Assembly (NCBI RefSeq): GCF_000330885.1
Contig: NC_020059.1
Span: forward strand, 1,167,001-1,231,000
DNA: 64,000 nucleotides
Source of the DNA: Rhizobium tropici CIAT 899
GTDB lineage: Bacteria > Pseudomonadota > Alphaproteobacteria > Rhizobiales > Rhizobiaceae
Reading direction: 5' to 3'
The position numbers and the translations under genes are program-made. Under the pieces are notes generated by a model. It had not been told where the DNA came from. It made no database searches and saw nothing but the letters and a program-made list of their open reading frames with translations. Each line of letters starts with the position of its first letter. The stretch's first letter is position 1. Shown here in pieces: positions 1-8,174 of this stretch.

Positions 1-239
1 GCAAGCTCCTCGTTGACGAGCGTACCCGAGAACCAGCCGCCACAAAGCGTCACGTCGGCGGCGCGCAGGATCGGCAGCATCTCATCGGGATTGCTCGGGA
101 AGCGCCGGCCCTGTTCCATACCGGTGAAGCCCGCGCCGCGCGACTGGCGTAGGCATTCTTCCAGAGATACGTCGTCGCTGAGCTCCGGAAGATCGTCGTT
201 CCACCAGGCGATGGGCGACATGCCGAGTTTGGCCTTCAT
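1..239 (-). CDS. iolE: myo-inosose-2 dehydratase IolE, N-terminal part (cut by window edge)
   Basis: The frame opens at an ATG at 239, preceded by an AAGGAG ribosome binding site, and runs off the left edge after about 79 residues. The protein begins MKAKLGMSPIAWWNDD, the usual start of IolE. The enzyme dehydrates scyllo-inosose to the trihydroxycyclohexane dione that IolD cleaves. It lies 67 bases downstream of iolD on the same strand, so it is probably co-transcribed. The identification rests on the N-terminus and the iolC-iolD context; most of the protein, including metal ligands, is outside the window. Confidence 0.88.
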   Translation of the reverse strand, partial: MKAKLGMSPIAWWNDDLPELSDDVSLEECLRQSRGAGFTGMEQGRRFPSNPDEMLPILRAADVTLCGGWFSGTLVNEEL

Positions 240-264
240 CAATGGTCTCCTTGAAAATAGCGTT

Positions 265-286
265 GGAGGAGCGTCTCAGCTCCTCC
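265..286 (-). promoter_or_regulatory. stem-loop in the iolD-iolE spacer
   Basis: A perfect 8-bp inverted repeat (GGAGGAGC and GCTCCTCC with a 6-base loop) fills the short gap between iolD and iolE. On the transcribed strand it is not followed by a U-run, so it looks more like an mRNA processing or stability hairpin than a terminator. The ribosome binding site of iolE lies just downstream of it. Confidence 0.5.
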
Positions 287-306
287 GGAAAAATAAAAGA
301 AATCGA

Positions 307-2157
307 TCAGCCGATGCGCTGGGCGGCACGGGCTTGTTCGTAGGCGGCGCGGGCCTTGTTGACCTCGGCACGCGGGCTGACTTCGGGAACGGCGACGTCC
401 CACCAATGGCCGCCTTCGTCCGTCGTGATCAGCGGATCGGTATCGATGACGATGACGGAGCTGCGGTCGTTCTTCTTCGAGACTTCGATCGCCTGTTCCA
501 GCTCGGCGATGGAAGCGACCTTCACGGCAACCGCACCCATGCTGGCGGCATGCGCTCGGAAGTCGATCTCCGGCATCACTTCGAACCGCGAGTCCTTCAA
601 GAGGTTGTTGAAGTTCGCACCACCGGTCGCCATCTGCAGGCGGTTGATGCAGCCATAGCCGCGGTTGTCGAGCAGCACGACGGTGATCTTCAGGCCGAGC
701 ATGACGGAGGTCGCCAGTTCCGAATTCATCATCATGTAGGAGCCGTCGCCGACCATGACGACGACTTCCTTTTCCGGACGGGCCATCTTCGCGCCGAGCC
801 CGCCGGCGATCTCGTAGCCCATGCAGGAGAAGCCGTATTCCATGTGGTAGCTGCCGGGCGCGGTTGCCGGCCAGAGCTTGTGCAGTTCGCCGGGCAGGCC
901 GCCCGCTGCGCACACCAGAATGCTGTCCTTGCCGCCGAGCGTACGCGTAACAGCGCCGATGACCTGGGCGTCCGAGGGCAGGGCGGCGTTCGTGGTCGCC
1001 ATCGCCTTTGCGGCGGCCTCCATCCAGATCTTCTTTTCCTGCGTCGCTTTTTCGGCCAGCGATGCCGGGGCGCGCCAGCCCGTGAGGCCGGCGGAAAGCG
1101 CCTTCAGCCCTTCGCGCGCATCCGTCACTAGGGGGTAACTGTTGTGCTTGAGAGCGTCGTAGGCCGCGATATTGAGGCCGATCATGGCCAGCTTTTCATT
1201 CTTGAATAGAGCCCAGGAGCCGGTGGTGAAATCCTGGCAGCGGGTTCCCACAGCGATCACCAGATCGGTGTCTTCGGCAATGGCATTGGCAGCCGATGTG
1301 CCCGTCACGCCGACGGAGCCGAGCGCCAGGGGATGCGTCTCGTCGATGGCCGATTTACCGGCCTGTGTGACGACAACGGGAATACCATGAGCTTCGGCAA
1401 AAGCGGCCAGTTCCTTCGTCGCCTGCGAATAGAGCACGCCGCCGCCGGCAAGAATGACCGGCTTTTCGGAGCGGCGGATCAATGCAATGGCATTGGCAAG
1501 TTCGTCTGCATCCGGCTGCGGACGGCGCGGCACCCAGACATGCTCCTCGAAGAAGCTTTCCGGATAATCGAAGGCTTCGGCCTGCACGTCCTGACACAGC
1601 GACAGCGTCACAGGACCGCAATCGAGGGGATCGGTCAGCACCTGCATGGCGCGTTTCAGCGCGGAGATGATCTGCTCGGGGCGGGTGATGCGGTCGAAAT
1701 AGCGGGACACCGGGCGGAAGGCGTCATTGGCCGACACGGTGCCGTCGCCGAAATCCTCGATCTGCTGCAGCACCGGATCGGGCGCGCGGTTGGCAAAGAC
1801 GTCGCCGGGAAGGAAGAGAACGGGGATGCGGTTGACGTGTGCAACGCCAGCGGCCGTCACCATATTCAGTGCGCCGGGGCCGATGGAGGTCGTGCAGGCC
1901 ATGAAGCGCTGGCGGAAGCTCGCCTTGGCATAGGCAATGGCGGCATGGGCCATGCCCTGCTCGTTATGGGCGCGGAAGGTCGGCAATTCCTCGCGCACCT
2001 GATAGAGCGCCTCGCCGATGCCGGCGACGTTGCCGTGACCGAAGATCGCCCAGACGCCGCCGAAAATCGGCTGCTTCTGCCCGTCGATGATGGTCATCTG
2101 CTTCTTGAGGAAATGCGCGACGGCCTGTGCCATCGTCAATCGGATCGTCTTGCCCAT
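307..2157 (-). CDS. iolD: 3D-(3,5/4)-trihydroxycyclohexane-1,2-dione acylhydrolase IolD
   Basis: A 616-residue thiamine-diphosphate enzyme that opens the inositol ring (trihydroxycyclohexane dione to 5-deoxyglucuronate). The family's N-terminal pyrimidine-binding domain is present with the catalytic Glu at about residue 66 (RAHNEQG). The C-terminal ThDP motif starts GDGS at about 470 and ends with an Asn near 498 (LLDNRGYG). I chose the ATG at 2157 (MGKTIRLTM) over the longer reading frame because that is where similarity to IolD starts. It sits 25 bases after iolC and before iolE in the same direction, as in the rhizobial iolRCDEB operon. Confidence 0.95.
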   Translation of the reverse strand: MGKTIRLTMAQAVAHFLKKQMTIIDGQKQPIFGGVWAIFGHGNVAGIGEALYQVREELPTFRAHNEQGMAHAAIAYAKASFRQRFMACTTSIGPGALNMVTAAGVAHVNRIPVLFLPGDVFANRAPDPVLQQIEDFGDGTVSANDAFRPVSRYFDRITRPEQIISALKRAMQVLTDPLDCGPVTLSLCQDVQAEAFDYPESFFEEHVWVPRRPQPDADELANAIALIRRSEKPVILAGGGVLYSQATKELAAFAEAHGIPVVVTQAGKSAIDETHPLALGSVGVTGTSAANAIAEDTDLVIAVGTRCQDFTTGSWALFKNEKLAMIGLNIAAYDALKHNSYPLVTDAREGLKALSAGLTGWRAPASLAEKATQEKKIWMEAAAKAMATTNAALPSDAQVIGAVTRTLGGKDSILVCAAGGLPGELHKLWPATAPGSYHMEYGFSCMGYEIAGGLGAKMARPEKEVVVMVGDGSYMMMNSELATSVMLGLKITVVLLDNRGYGCINRLQMATGGANFNNLLKDSRFEVMPEIDFRAHAASMGAVAVKVASIAELEQAIEVSKKNDRSSVIVIDTDPLITTDEGGHWWDVAVPEVSPRAEVNKARAAYEQARAAQRIG

Positions 2158-2182
2158 CGGGCGCCTCCCAAATGCTCTAATT

Positions 2183-4117
2183 TTACAGATCGCGGGTCTT
2201 AAGCCACGCATCCGTCAATTGCTGGAAACGGCCGGCCATGTCGGCAATCGCTTCCTCGTCGTTCATGCCGCCCGAGAGCCATGCGCGGGCCGCATCGGAG
2301 AAGATGGTCCGCCCCACGGCGAAACCCTTGACCGAAGGGGCCGCCAGCGTCGCCTCGAAACTGCGGATCAGTTCCTCTGCCGGTGCCTCAAGGCCGAGCA
2401 GCACGATACCGCGGCACAATGGATCATTTTTGGCGATCACGGCATCGATTTTTTTCCAGGCAGCCGTCGATTCCTGCGGCTCCAGCTTCCACCAGTCCGG
2501 CTTGATGCCGAGCGCATAGAGTTCTTCCATGGCCGTCGGGATCGTGTCGTCGCTCAGGGGACCGTTCTTGCTGGCGATGATTTCGACCAGAAGCTCGCGG
2601 CCAACCTTGCGCGCGGCCTCGAACAGTGTCCGCAGCTTCTCCTGCTGCTCCGCCTTCAGCTCCTTCGGATCGTCTGGATGGTAGAAGCAAAGGCATTTGA
2701 TGCAATGGTTGAGCGGCCATTCGACGAGCTGCGAGCCGATATCCTGGCTGAACTCGAATTTCAGCGGCTTCGATCCCGGCAGCTCGACGGGGCGGCCGAT
2801 CCAGGAGAAATTCTTGGTTGCCGCATCGAAGAAGGCGTCGCGCCCGAAGCGTTCATCGATCAGCATGCCATAGCCCTGGCGGCCGTCGGCCACACGCGCC
2901 GCAGCCTCGACCGCGAGCCGCTTGAAGGCGACGATCCTGTCGTAACCGACGCTTAGCTCATCGCAGACGCTGACGAGCTGCGAACGATGGTCGATCGCAA
3001 GCGCCATCAGCAGCGGGATTTCGTCGCCGCGACGGGTCGTCGCCCAATGAATGTGATTGATCGCCTCGTCCTTGCGCAGCGCCCTGTGTTTGCTGCCCGT
3101 CTTCAGGAAGAAATCGAGCTCCGTCCAGGTGGGATATTCCGGTGAGCAGAGCAGGCGGGAAACGGCGAAGGCGCCGCAGGCATTCGCCCAAGTGGCGCAG
3201 GTCTTCAGCGGCTCGCCGCGCAGATAGCCGCGCAGAAATCCGGACATGAAGGCATCGCCCGCGCCGAGAACATTGAAGACCTCGATCGGGAAACCCTGGC
3301 CAACGATGCCGGCTTCGAGATCGTCGGAGATCGGGCCGTCATAGACGATGCAGCCCATGGCGCCGCGCTTGAGCACGATGGTCGCTGGAGAGAGGCGACG
3401 GATTTCCTTGAGCGCGCCGAGCACGTTGTCGACGCCCGAGCCGATCATGATCTCTTCTTCCGTGCCGACGATCAGGTCGCAATCCGGCAGCGTTTCCCTC
3501 ATCTTCGAGGAAACGCGATCCGATTTCACATAGCGCTCGAAGCCCTCGGCATGGCCGGCAAGACCCCAGAGGTTCGGCCGGTAGTCGATGTCGAAGATCA
3601 CCTTACGGCCGTTCGCCTTGGCGATGCGGATCGCCTTGCGCTGTGCTGCTTCGGTGTTCGGCTTGGAGAAATGCGTGCCGGAGACCAGAACGGCGCCCGA
3701 AGACTTGATGAAGCCTTCGTCGATATCGTCTTCGTTCAGCGCCATGTCGGCGCAGTCTGAGCGATAGAAGATCATCGGCGAGACGCCTTCGGCCTCGACC
3801 GCCAACAGCACCAGCGCTGTCAGCCGCTCCTCGTCTGTCGCGATCCCATCGACCGCCACACCCTCGCGCGCCGCCTGTTCGCGGATGAAGCGGCCCATCT
3901 GCTCGTCGCCGACACGGGTGATGAGGCCGGATTTCAGGCCGAGCCGCGCGGTGCCGATGGCGATATTGGCCGGGCAGCCGCCAACCGACTTGGCAAAAGA
4001 GGCTATGTCTTCCAGGCGCGAACCGATCTGCTGACCATAAAGGTCGACGGAGGAGCGGCCGATAGTGATCACATCGAGTTTTGCTTCCGGCTCGGCGCCA
4101 GGATTGCCGTGTGCCAT
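2183..4117 (-). CDS. iolC: 5-dehydro-2-deoxygluconokinase IolC fused to a DUF2090/LacD-like aldolase domain
   Basis: A 644-residue two-domain protein. Residues ~15-330 are a PfkB sugar kinase with the anion-hole motif GAGD at 285-288 (catalytic Asp288), which phosphorylates 2-deoxy-5-keto-gluconate. Residues ~350-644 are DUF2090, a class I aldolase-like TIM barrel. It contains LAIDHRSQL, a KCLCFYHPDD strand, and KPDWWKLEP, whose Lys544 aligns by eye with the Schiff-base lysine of LacD (LKVEVP). The ATG at 4117 is used because GGGAGG lies just upstream of it; the earlier ATG at 4138 has no such site. Inference: the second domain may do the IolJ aldolase step, making the protein bifunctional. 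Confidence 0.94.
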   Translation of the reverse strand: MAHGNPGAEPEAKLDVITIGRSSVDLYGQQIGSRLEDIASFAKSVGGCPANIAIGTARLGLKSGLITRVGDEQMGRFIREQAAREGVAVDGIATDEERLTALVLLAVEAEGVSPMIFYRSDCADMALNEDDIDEGFIKSSGAVLVSGTHFSKPNTEAAQRKAIRIAKANGRKVIFDIDYRPNLWGLAGHAEGFERYVKSDRVSSKMRETLPDCDLIVGTEEEIMIGSGVDNVLGALKEIRRLSPATIVLKRGAMGCIVYDGPISDDLEAGIVGQGFPIEVFNVLGAGDAFMSGFLRGYLRGEPLKTCATWANACGAFAVSRLLCSPEYPTWTELDFFLKTGSKHRALRKDEAINHIHWATTRRGDEIPLLMALAIDHRSQLVSVCDELSVGYDRIVAFKRLAVEAAARVADGRQGYGMLIDERFGRDAFFDAATKNFSWIGRPVELPGSKPLKFEFSQDIGSQLVEWPLNHCIKCLCFYHPDDPKELKAEQQEKLRTLFEAARKVGRELLVEIIASKNGPLSDDTIPTAMEELYALGIKPDWWKLEPQESTAAWKKIDAVIAKNDPLCRGIVLLGLEAPAEELIRSFEATLAAPSVKGFAVGRTIFSDAARAWLSGGMNDEEAIADMAGRFQQLTDAWLKTRDL

Positions 4118-4289
4118 GATGTCCTCCCGTCGGGGCATGACCTCTTCTGCTTTTCAGCCTGCGCCGAGATCATGCGTTATTGAAAGTGCCGGTGCTCGTT
4201 TCGTCCCGGCTGCTATGGATCTGGCGACCATCTCCCGCGGCCGTGATCTTGGTTGTAGTGAAACATTGGTTCCGAGATTTTGTCAATTC

Positions 4290-4303
4290 GGAATATTTAT
4301 TCC
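4290..4303. promoter_or_regulatory. IolR-type operator upstream of iolC
   Basis: GGAA-TATTTA-TTCC matches exactly the GGAA-N6-TTCC palindrome described, to my knowledge, for IolR of Sinorhizobium meliloti. It overlaps the last codons of iolR and lies about 170 bases upstream of iolC, so it could let IolR repress an internal promoter for iolCDE. No binding data are available here. Confidence 0.6.
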
Positions 4304-5169
4304 ATTTTCGTTTTATCGGCTTTTGTCGCAGCTTTTCGCCGACGCTCGGCAATGGCAACCGGAAAGGCCATGATCAGCGCCATCGACGCCGACAGCGAGC
4401 GGAAACCGGCAAAATCGGCTTCCGCCACTTCAAACCAATAATCCGCGCAGGCGGTAAGCGGCGAGAAGGCCGAATCGGTAATGGCGATGACCGGCACGTT
4501 GCGCGCAGCAAGATCCTGTGCCTGCGCTAGGCTATCGGCTGCATAGGGCGAAAAGCTCGCGGCGATCGCAGCGTCCTTCTCCGTGGCGAAGCGGGTGATC
4601 TCGCCGTCTATACCATTGGGCGAGGCGACGATCTGATGACGTATGTTGAGCTTGGAAAAGGCATAGGTCATATGTGCCGTCAGCGGATAGGAGCGGCGCT
4701 TGGCGATCAGATAGATCGTCTCGGCCGCTGCAAGCACGTCGATGGCTTTGGCGAAGGTGTCGGTCTCGATGGTTGCGGCGAGCTTGTTGACGGATTGGCT
4801 CGCCGCAGAGAGGAAGCCCGAGAGAATACTGGCCTCTTCGTTCTCTACGCCGGAGCGTTCGAGCGTCACCAGCCGCTCCTCATAACTGAGCGTCCGGTCG
4901 CGCAGCCGTTCGCGAAAGATGCTCTGAAGATCGGAAAAGCCCTCATAGCCGAGGTGATGGGCAAGGCGCACCAGCGTGGAGGGTTGAACTTCGGCGGCAG
5001 TGGCGATGCTGGCCGTCGTGCCGAAGGCGATCTCATCGGGATTGCCGAGCGCGAAGGCGGCAACCTGCGCGAGGCGCTTTGGCATGGCGCTCTTGCGCTC
5101 GATGATGATGCTTCGAAGGCTTTCGAAGTCGCGCGGCACCCTGGTTTGCGTCTCGACATTGTTGTCCAT
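4297..5169 (-). CDS. iolR: RpiR/MurR-family repressor of inositol catabolism, IolR
   Basis: A 290-residue regulator with an N-terminal helix-turn-helix of the RpiR type (about residues 15-85, containing TAAEVQPSTLVRLAHHLGY) and a C-terminal SIS sugar-phosphate-binding domain (about 130-260, with the segment YLIAKRRSYPLTAHM). It is the first gene of the iolRCDE series and is divergent from a sugar dehydrogenase. Family members in rhizobia repress the iol genes until an inositol-pathway intermediate binds the SIS domain. The ATG at 5169 (MDNNVETQ) follows AAGGACG; a start 8 codons earlier is possible but lacks a clear site. Confidence 0.88.
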   Translation of the reverse strand: MDNNVETQTRVPRDFESLRSIIIERKSAMPKRLAQVAAFALGNPDEIAFGTTASIATAAEVQPSTLVRLAHHLGYEGFSDLQSIFRERLRDRTLSYEERLVTLERSGVENEEASILSGFLSAASQSVNKLAATIETDTFAKAIDVLAAAETIYLIAKRRSYPLTAHMTYAFSKLNIRHQIVASPNGIDGEITRFATEKDAAIAASFSPYAADSLAQAQDLAARNVPVIAITDSAFSPLTACADYWFEVAEADFAGFRSLSASMALIMAFPVAIAERRRKAATKADKTKME

Positions 5170-5202
5170 GCGCCGTCCTTCAGCTCCCCACATGCCCGCA
5201 AT

Positions 5203-5216
5203 GAAACAGATATTCC
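5203..5216. promoter_or_regulatory. near-match IolR operator in the iolR / dehydrogenase intergenic region
   Basis: GAAA-CAGATA-TTCC differs by one base from GGAA-N6-TTCC and lies 34 bases upstream of the iolR start. A weaker candidate (GGTC-TAAATA-TTCC, left half degenerate) is at 5347-5360, just upstream of the divergent dehydrogenase. Together they suggest shared control of both transcripts, but each is weaker than the exact site at 4290. Confidence 0.4.
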
Positions 5217-5403
5217 ATATTTGGCAACGATACCGGATTTTGAATCGTTCGGCACGAATAATTTTAACATAATGAATTTACACATATAAATACGGGTTTT
5301 CATCATTTCGGATTGAGGTCGATACCATGAGTGCGCTTGTCAAAACGGTCTAAATATTCCAAAAATCGTCCACTTCGGGAGAAGATGTGAGGAGGAAAGG
5401 CAA

Positions 5404-6522
5404 ATGAAGCCATTGGGCGTTGGATTGATCGGCACCGGTTATATGGGCAAATGCCATGCGCTAGCCTGGAATGCGGTCAAAACAGTATTCGGTGATGTCG
5501 CGCGGCCGCGCCTGGTGCATCTCGCCGAAGCCAATGCCGATCTGGCAAAGGCGCGTGGTGACGAATTCGGCTTCGAAAAGGCAACGGCCGACTGGCGCGA
5601 GCTCATAGCAGATCCCGATGTCGACGTCGTCTCGGTCACGACCCCCAATCAGTTCCACCCGGAAATGGCGATCGCAGCCCTTGAAGCTGGCAAGCACGTC
5701 TGGTGCGAAAAGCCGATGGCGCCGTCCTATGGCGATGCCGAGCGCATGCTCGCCGCAGCCAAGGCCTCCGGCAAGGTCGCCATCCTCGGTTACAATTATA
5801 TCCAGAACCCGGTGATGCGTCACATCAAGGCGCTGATCGCAGAAGGGGCGATCGGCGCGGTCAATCACGTCCGTGTCGAGATGGATGAGGATTTCATGGC
5901 CGATCCGAACGGTCTCTTCTATTGGAAGAGCGAACTTGCTTCCGGTTACGGCGCTTTGGATGATTTCGCCGTGCATCCGCTTTCGCTTCTCTGGTTCTTG
6001 TTCGGCCATGTTGAGGCTGTCATCACCGATATGGTGAAGCCCTATGCCGAACGTCCCCTAAAGGACGGCGGCACCCGCGCCGTCGAAAACCACGATCTCG
6101 CCAATGTGCTGATGCGGCTTGGCGGCGGCATTTCCGCCGCGCTGATGGCCAACCGTTCTGCCTGGGGCCGCAAGGGCCGGATCGCCCTGCAGATCTTCGG
6201 CTCCAAGGGCTCGATCTCCTACGACCAGGAGCGCATGAACGAATTCGAGCTCTATCAGGCCGAGGGCAGGGACAGCGAGCAGGGCTTCCGCAAGGTGCTG
6301 GCCGCACCCGCGCACAAGCCCTATGACCGTTTCATCCCGGCGCCCGGTCATGGTCTCGGCTTCAACGATCTGAAGATCATCGAGTGCCGGGAGCTGATCC
6401 GCGCCATATCAGGCGAGGCTGCGTCAGTCGTGGCTTTCAAAGACGGCCTGCGCATCGAAAAATCGGTACACGCCATGGCCCAATCCTTCCACGAACGCCG
6501 CTGGGTCGAAATATCAAGCTGA
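5404..6522 (+). CDS. Gfo/Idh/MocA-family dehydrogenase (inositol-type; possible IolY)
   Basis: A 372-residue oxidoreductase with an N-terminal Rossmann fold (GLIGTGYMGKCHA, residues 5-17) and the family catalytic block CEKPMAPS around 101-108, followed by the substrate domain. A strong GAGGAGG-type ribosome binding site precedes the ATG. It is divergent from iolR, so it is probably an inositol dehydrogenase. In S. meliloti the gene at this place was, as I recall, named iolY and linked to scyllo-inositol or inosamine use; I could not verify orthology. The exact substrate is not readable from the sequence. Confidence 0.85.
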   Translation: MKPLGVGLIGTGYMGKCHALAWNAVKTVFGDVARPRLVHLAEANADLAKARGDEFGFEKATADWRELIADPDVDVVSVTTPNQFHPEMAIAALEAGKHVWCEKPMAPSYGDAERMLAAAKASGKVAILGYNYIQNPVMRHIKALIAEGAIGAVNHVRVEMDEDFMADPNGLFYWKSELASGYGALDDFAVHPLSLLWFLFGHVEAVITDMVKPYAERPLKDGGTRAVENHDLANVLMRLGGGISAALMANRSAWGRKGRIALQIFGSKGSISYDQERMNEFELYQAEGRDSEQGFRKVLAAPAHKPYDRFIPAPGHGLGFNDLKIIECRELIRAISGEAASVVAFKDGLRIEKSVHAMAQSFHERRWVEISS

Positions 6523-6663
6523 GCGTTTGGCCTAATTTTCTCCCGATCCGGGGCGCAGGGTCAGCCGTGATTGACGCTTGCGGATGCAGGCGTTACCCCT
6601 GAAGTCCTAGGCAGCCTTCCGTGCAACGCGGAAGGAGCGCCATAATAACATGGAGTACGGATC

Positions 6664-7881
6664 GTGACGGGCAGATTGGTCATTGTCGGGGCCGGGCAGG
6701 CGGGTTTCGCGCTCGCAGCCAAATTGCGCGGGCTGGGTGATTCCAGGCCGATCACCATCGTCGGTGCCGAGGAAAACCTTCCCTACCAGCGCCCACCTTT
6801 GACCAAGAAGTACCTGCTCGGCGAGATGGCTTTCGATCGCCTGCTCTTCCGGCCTGAACATTGGTACTCGGACAACAATGTCGAGATTCGCGTGTCCACC
6901 TGGGTCGAGCAGATCGATCGCGCCGCAAAGCAGATCGTCATGCAGGACGGCTCCAGGCTGGATTACGAGACGCTGGCGCTTGCGACGGGCTCGACGCCGC
7001 GCCGCCTGCCGCCCTCCGTCGGCGGCGCGCTCGAAGGTGTCTATCTCGCCCGTGACAAGCGAGACGCCGATCTTCTTGCCGGCGAAATGCGCCCCGGACG
7101 CCGGGTGCTCATCATCGGCGGCGGCTATATCGGGCTTGAGGCCGCTGCTGTTGCGCGCCATCGCGGCCTGGAGGTCACGCTCATCGAGATGGGCGACCGG
7201 ATATTGCAGCGCGTGGCGGCCAAGGAAACCGCCGATATTTTTAGGGCCATCCATCAAAAGCACGATGTGGTCATTCGCGAGAAGACCGGCCTGAAGCAGC
7301 TCATCGGGCGCAACGATCATGTCACCGCCGCCGAATTGTCCGACGGGTCTACCATCGACGTCGATTTCGTCGTTGTCGGCATCGGCGTCGCCCCCAATGA
7401 CAGGCTCGCCAAGGAGGCCGGCCTCGAGGTCGGCAACGGTATCGTCGTCGATTCGTTTGCCCGCACCTCCGATCCCACCATCTTCGCCATGGGTGATTGC
7501 GTGGAATTGCCCTGGGAGGGCGGGCGCATCCGGCTCGAATCGGTGCAGAACGCCGTCGATCAGGCTGAGGCCGCGGCGGGAATCATAGCCGGCGGCGAAA
7601 AAGCCTATGATCCGAAGCCGTGGTTCTGGTCGGATCAATATGACGTCAAGCTGCAGATTGCCGGCTTCAACCTGGGTTACGACGAGACGCTGCTGCGTCC
7701 GGGCCTCCGCGAGGGCGCAGCTTCCGTCTGGTATTTCAAGCAGGGCCGTTTCATCGCCGTCGACGCGATAAACGACGCAAAGGCCTATGTGACCGGTAAG
7801 AAGCTGCTGGAAACCGGCGCCAATCCATCCAGGGAGATCCTTGCCGACCCGGCCGCGGATTTGAAGCAGCTACTGGCTTGA
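6664..7881 (+). CDS. FAD-dependent ferredoxin/rubredoxin-type reductase
   Basis: A 405-residue pyridine-nucleotide-disulfide-fold flavoprotein. The FAD site VIVGAGQAGF is at residues 6-15, the ATG-like FAD motif LALATGSTPR near 108, the NAD site IIGGGYIGLE near 151, and the second FAD motif FAMGDC near 276. There is no redox-active Cys pair, which fits the ferredoxin reductase class that passes electrons from NADH to a ferredoxin for oxygenases. The start is a GTG at 6664 with GGAG about 10 bases upstream. It follows the dehydrogenase after 141 bases, possibly with its own promoter. No ferredoxin or oxygenase partner is visible nearby. Confidence 0.88.
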   Translation: MTGRLVIVGAGQAGFALAAKLRGLGDSRPITIVGAEENLPYQRPPLTKKYLLGEMAFDRLLFRPEHWYSDNNVEIRVSTWVEQIDRAAKQIVMQDGSRLDYETLALATGSTPRRLPPSVGGALEGVYLARDKRDADLLAGEMRPGRRVLIIGGGYIGLEAAAVARHRGLEVTLIEMGDRILQRVAAKETADIFRAIHQKHDVVIREKTGLKQLIGRNDHVTAAELSDGSTIDVDFVVVGIGVAPNDRLAKEAGLEVGNGIVVDSFARTSDPTIFAMGDCVELPWEGGRIRLESVQNAVDQAEAAAGIIAGGEKAYDPKPWFWSDQYDVKLQIAGFNLGYDETLLRPGLREGAASVWYFKQGRFIAVDAINDAKAYVTGKKLLETGANPSREILADPAADLKQLLA

Positions 7882-7955
7882 TGTGAATTTTCGAGCCGGC
7901 CGGAGCATAGTTCGGTCGACAATCGCCTGTTGCTGAATCATGGAAAGAACGTACA

Positions 7956-7975
7956 CAAGCGCGAAAAAGCGCTTG
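7956..7975 (+). terminator. hairpin after the ferredoxin reductase gene
   Basis: CAAGCGC and GCGCTTG form a perfect 7-bp stem with a 6-base A-rich loop, 75 bases after the reductase stop and before the tRNA. A second short palindrome, GGCCCT-atc-AGGGCC, is at 7991-8005, directly upstream of the tRNA. Neither is followed by a T-run, so termination is uncertain. Confidence 0.35.
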
Positions 7976-8010
7976 CGTCGATAAATGAATGGCCCTATCA
8001 GGGCCGCACC

Positions 8011-8100
8011 GGAGAGGTGGCCGAGTGGTCGAAGGCGCTCCCCTGCTAAGGGAGTATACCAGAAATGGTATCGTGGGTTCGAATCCCATCTTCTCCGCCA
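8011..8100 (+). tRNA. tRNA-Ser (anticodon GCT)
   Basis: A 90-base cloverleaf with the long variable arm typical of serine tRNAs. The acceptor stem is GGAGAGG paired with the 3' end before an encoded CCA. The anticodon stem CTCCC/GGGAG (8038-8042 and 8050-8054) holds the loop CTGCTAA with anticodon GCT at 8045-8047. The T-arm has GGTTCGAATCC. It reads AGC and AGT serine codons. Confidence 0.97.
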
Positions 8101-8174
8101 TTTTCCTGATTGTCCTACCCTGCAGGCGACGGCCCGCGATCTTGGCGCTGCGCCAAGCCGATCAAGGTCAGTTA

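Noticed and set aside
13..1131. 372-residue plus-strand frame over iolE/iolD
   Set aside because: It is the complement of recognised iol genes, has no domain, and has the Arg/Gly/His-rich composition typical of shadow frames in GC-rich DNA.
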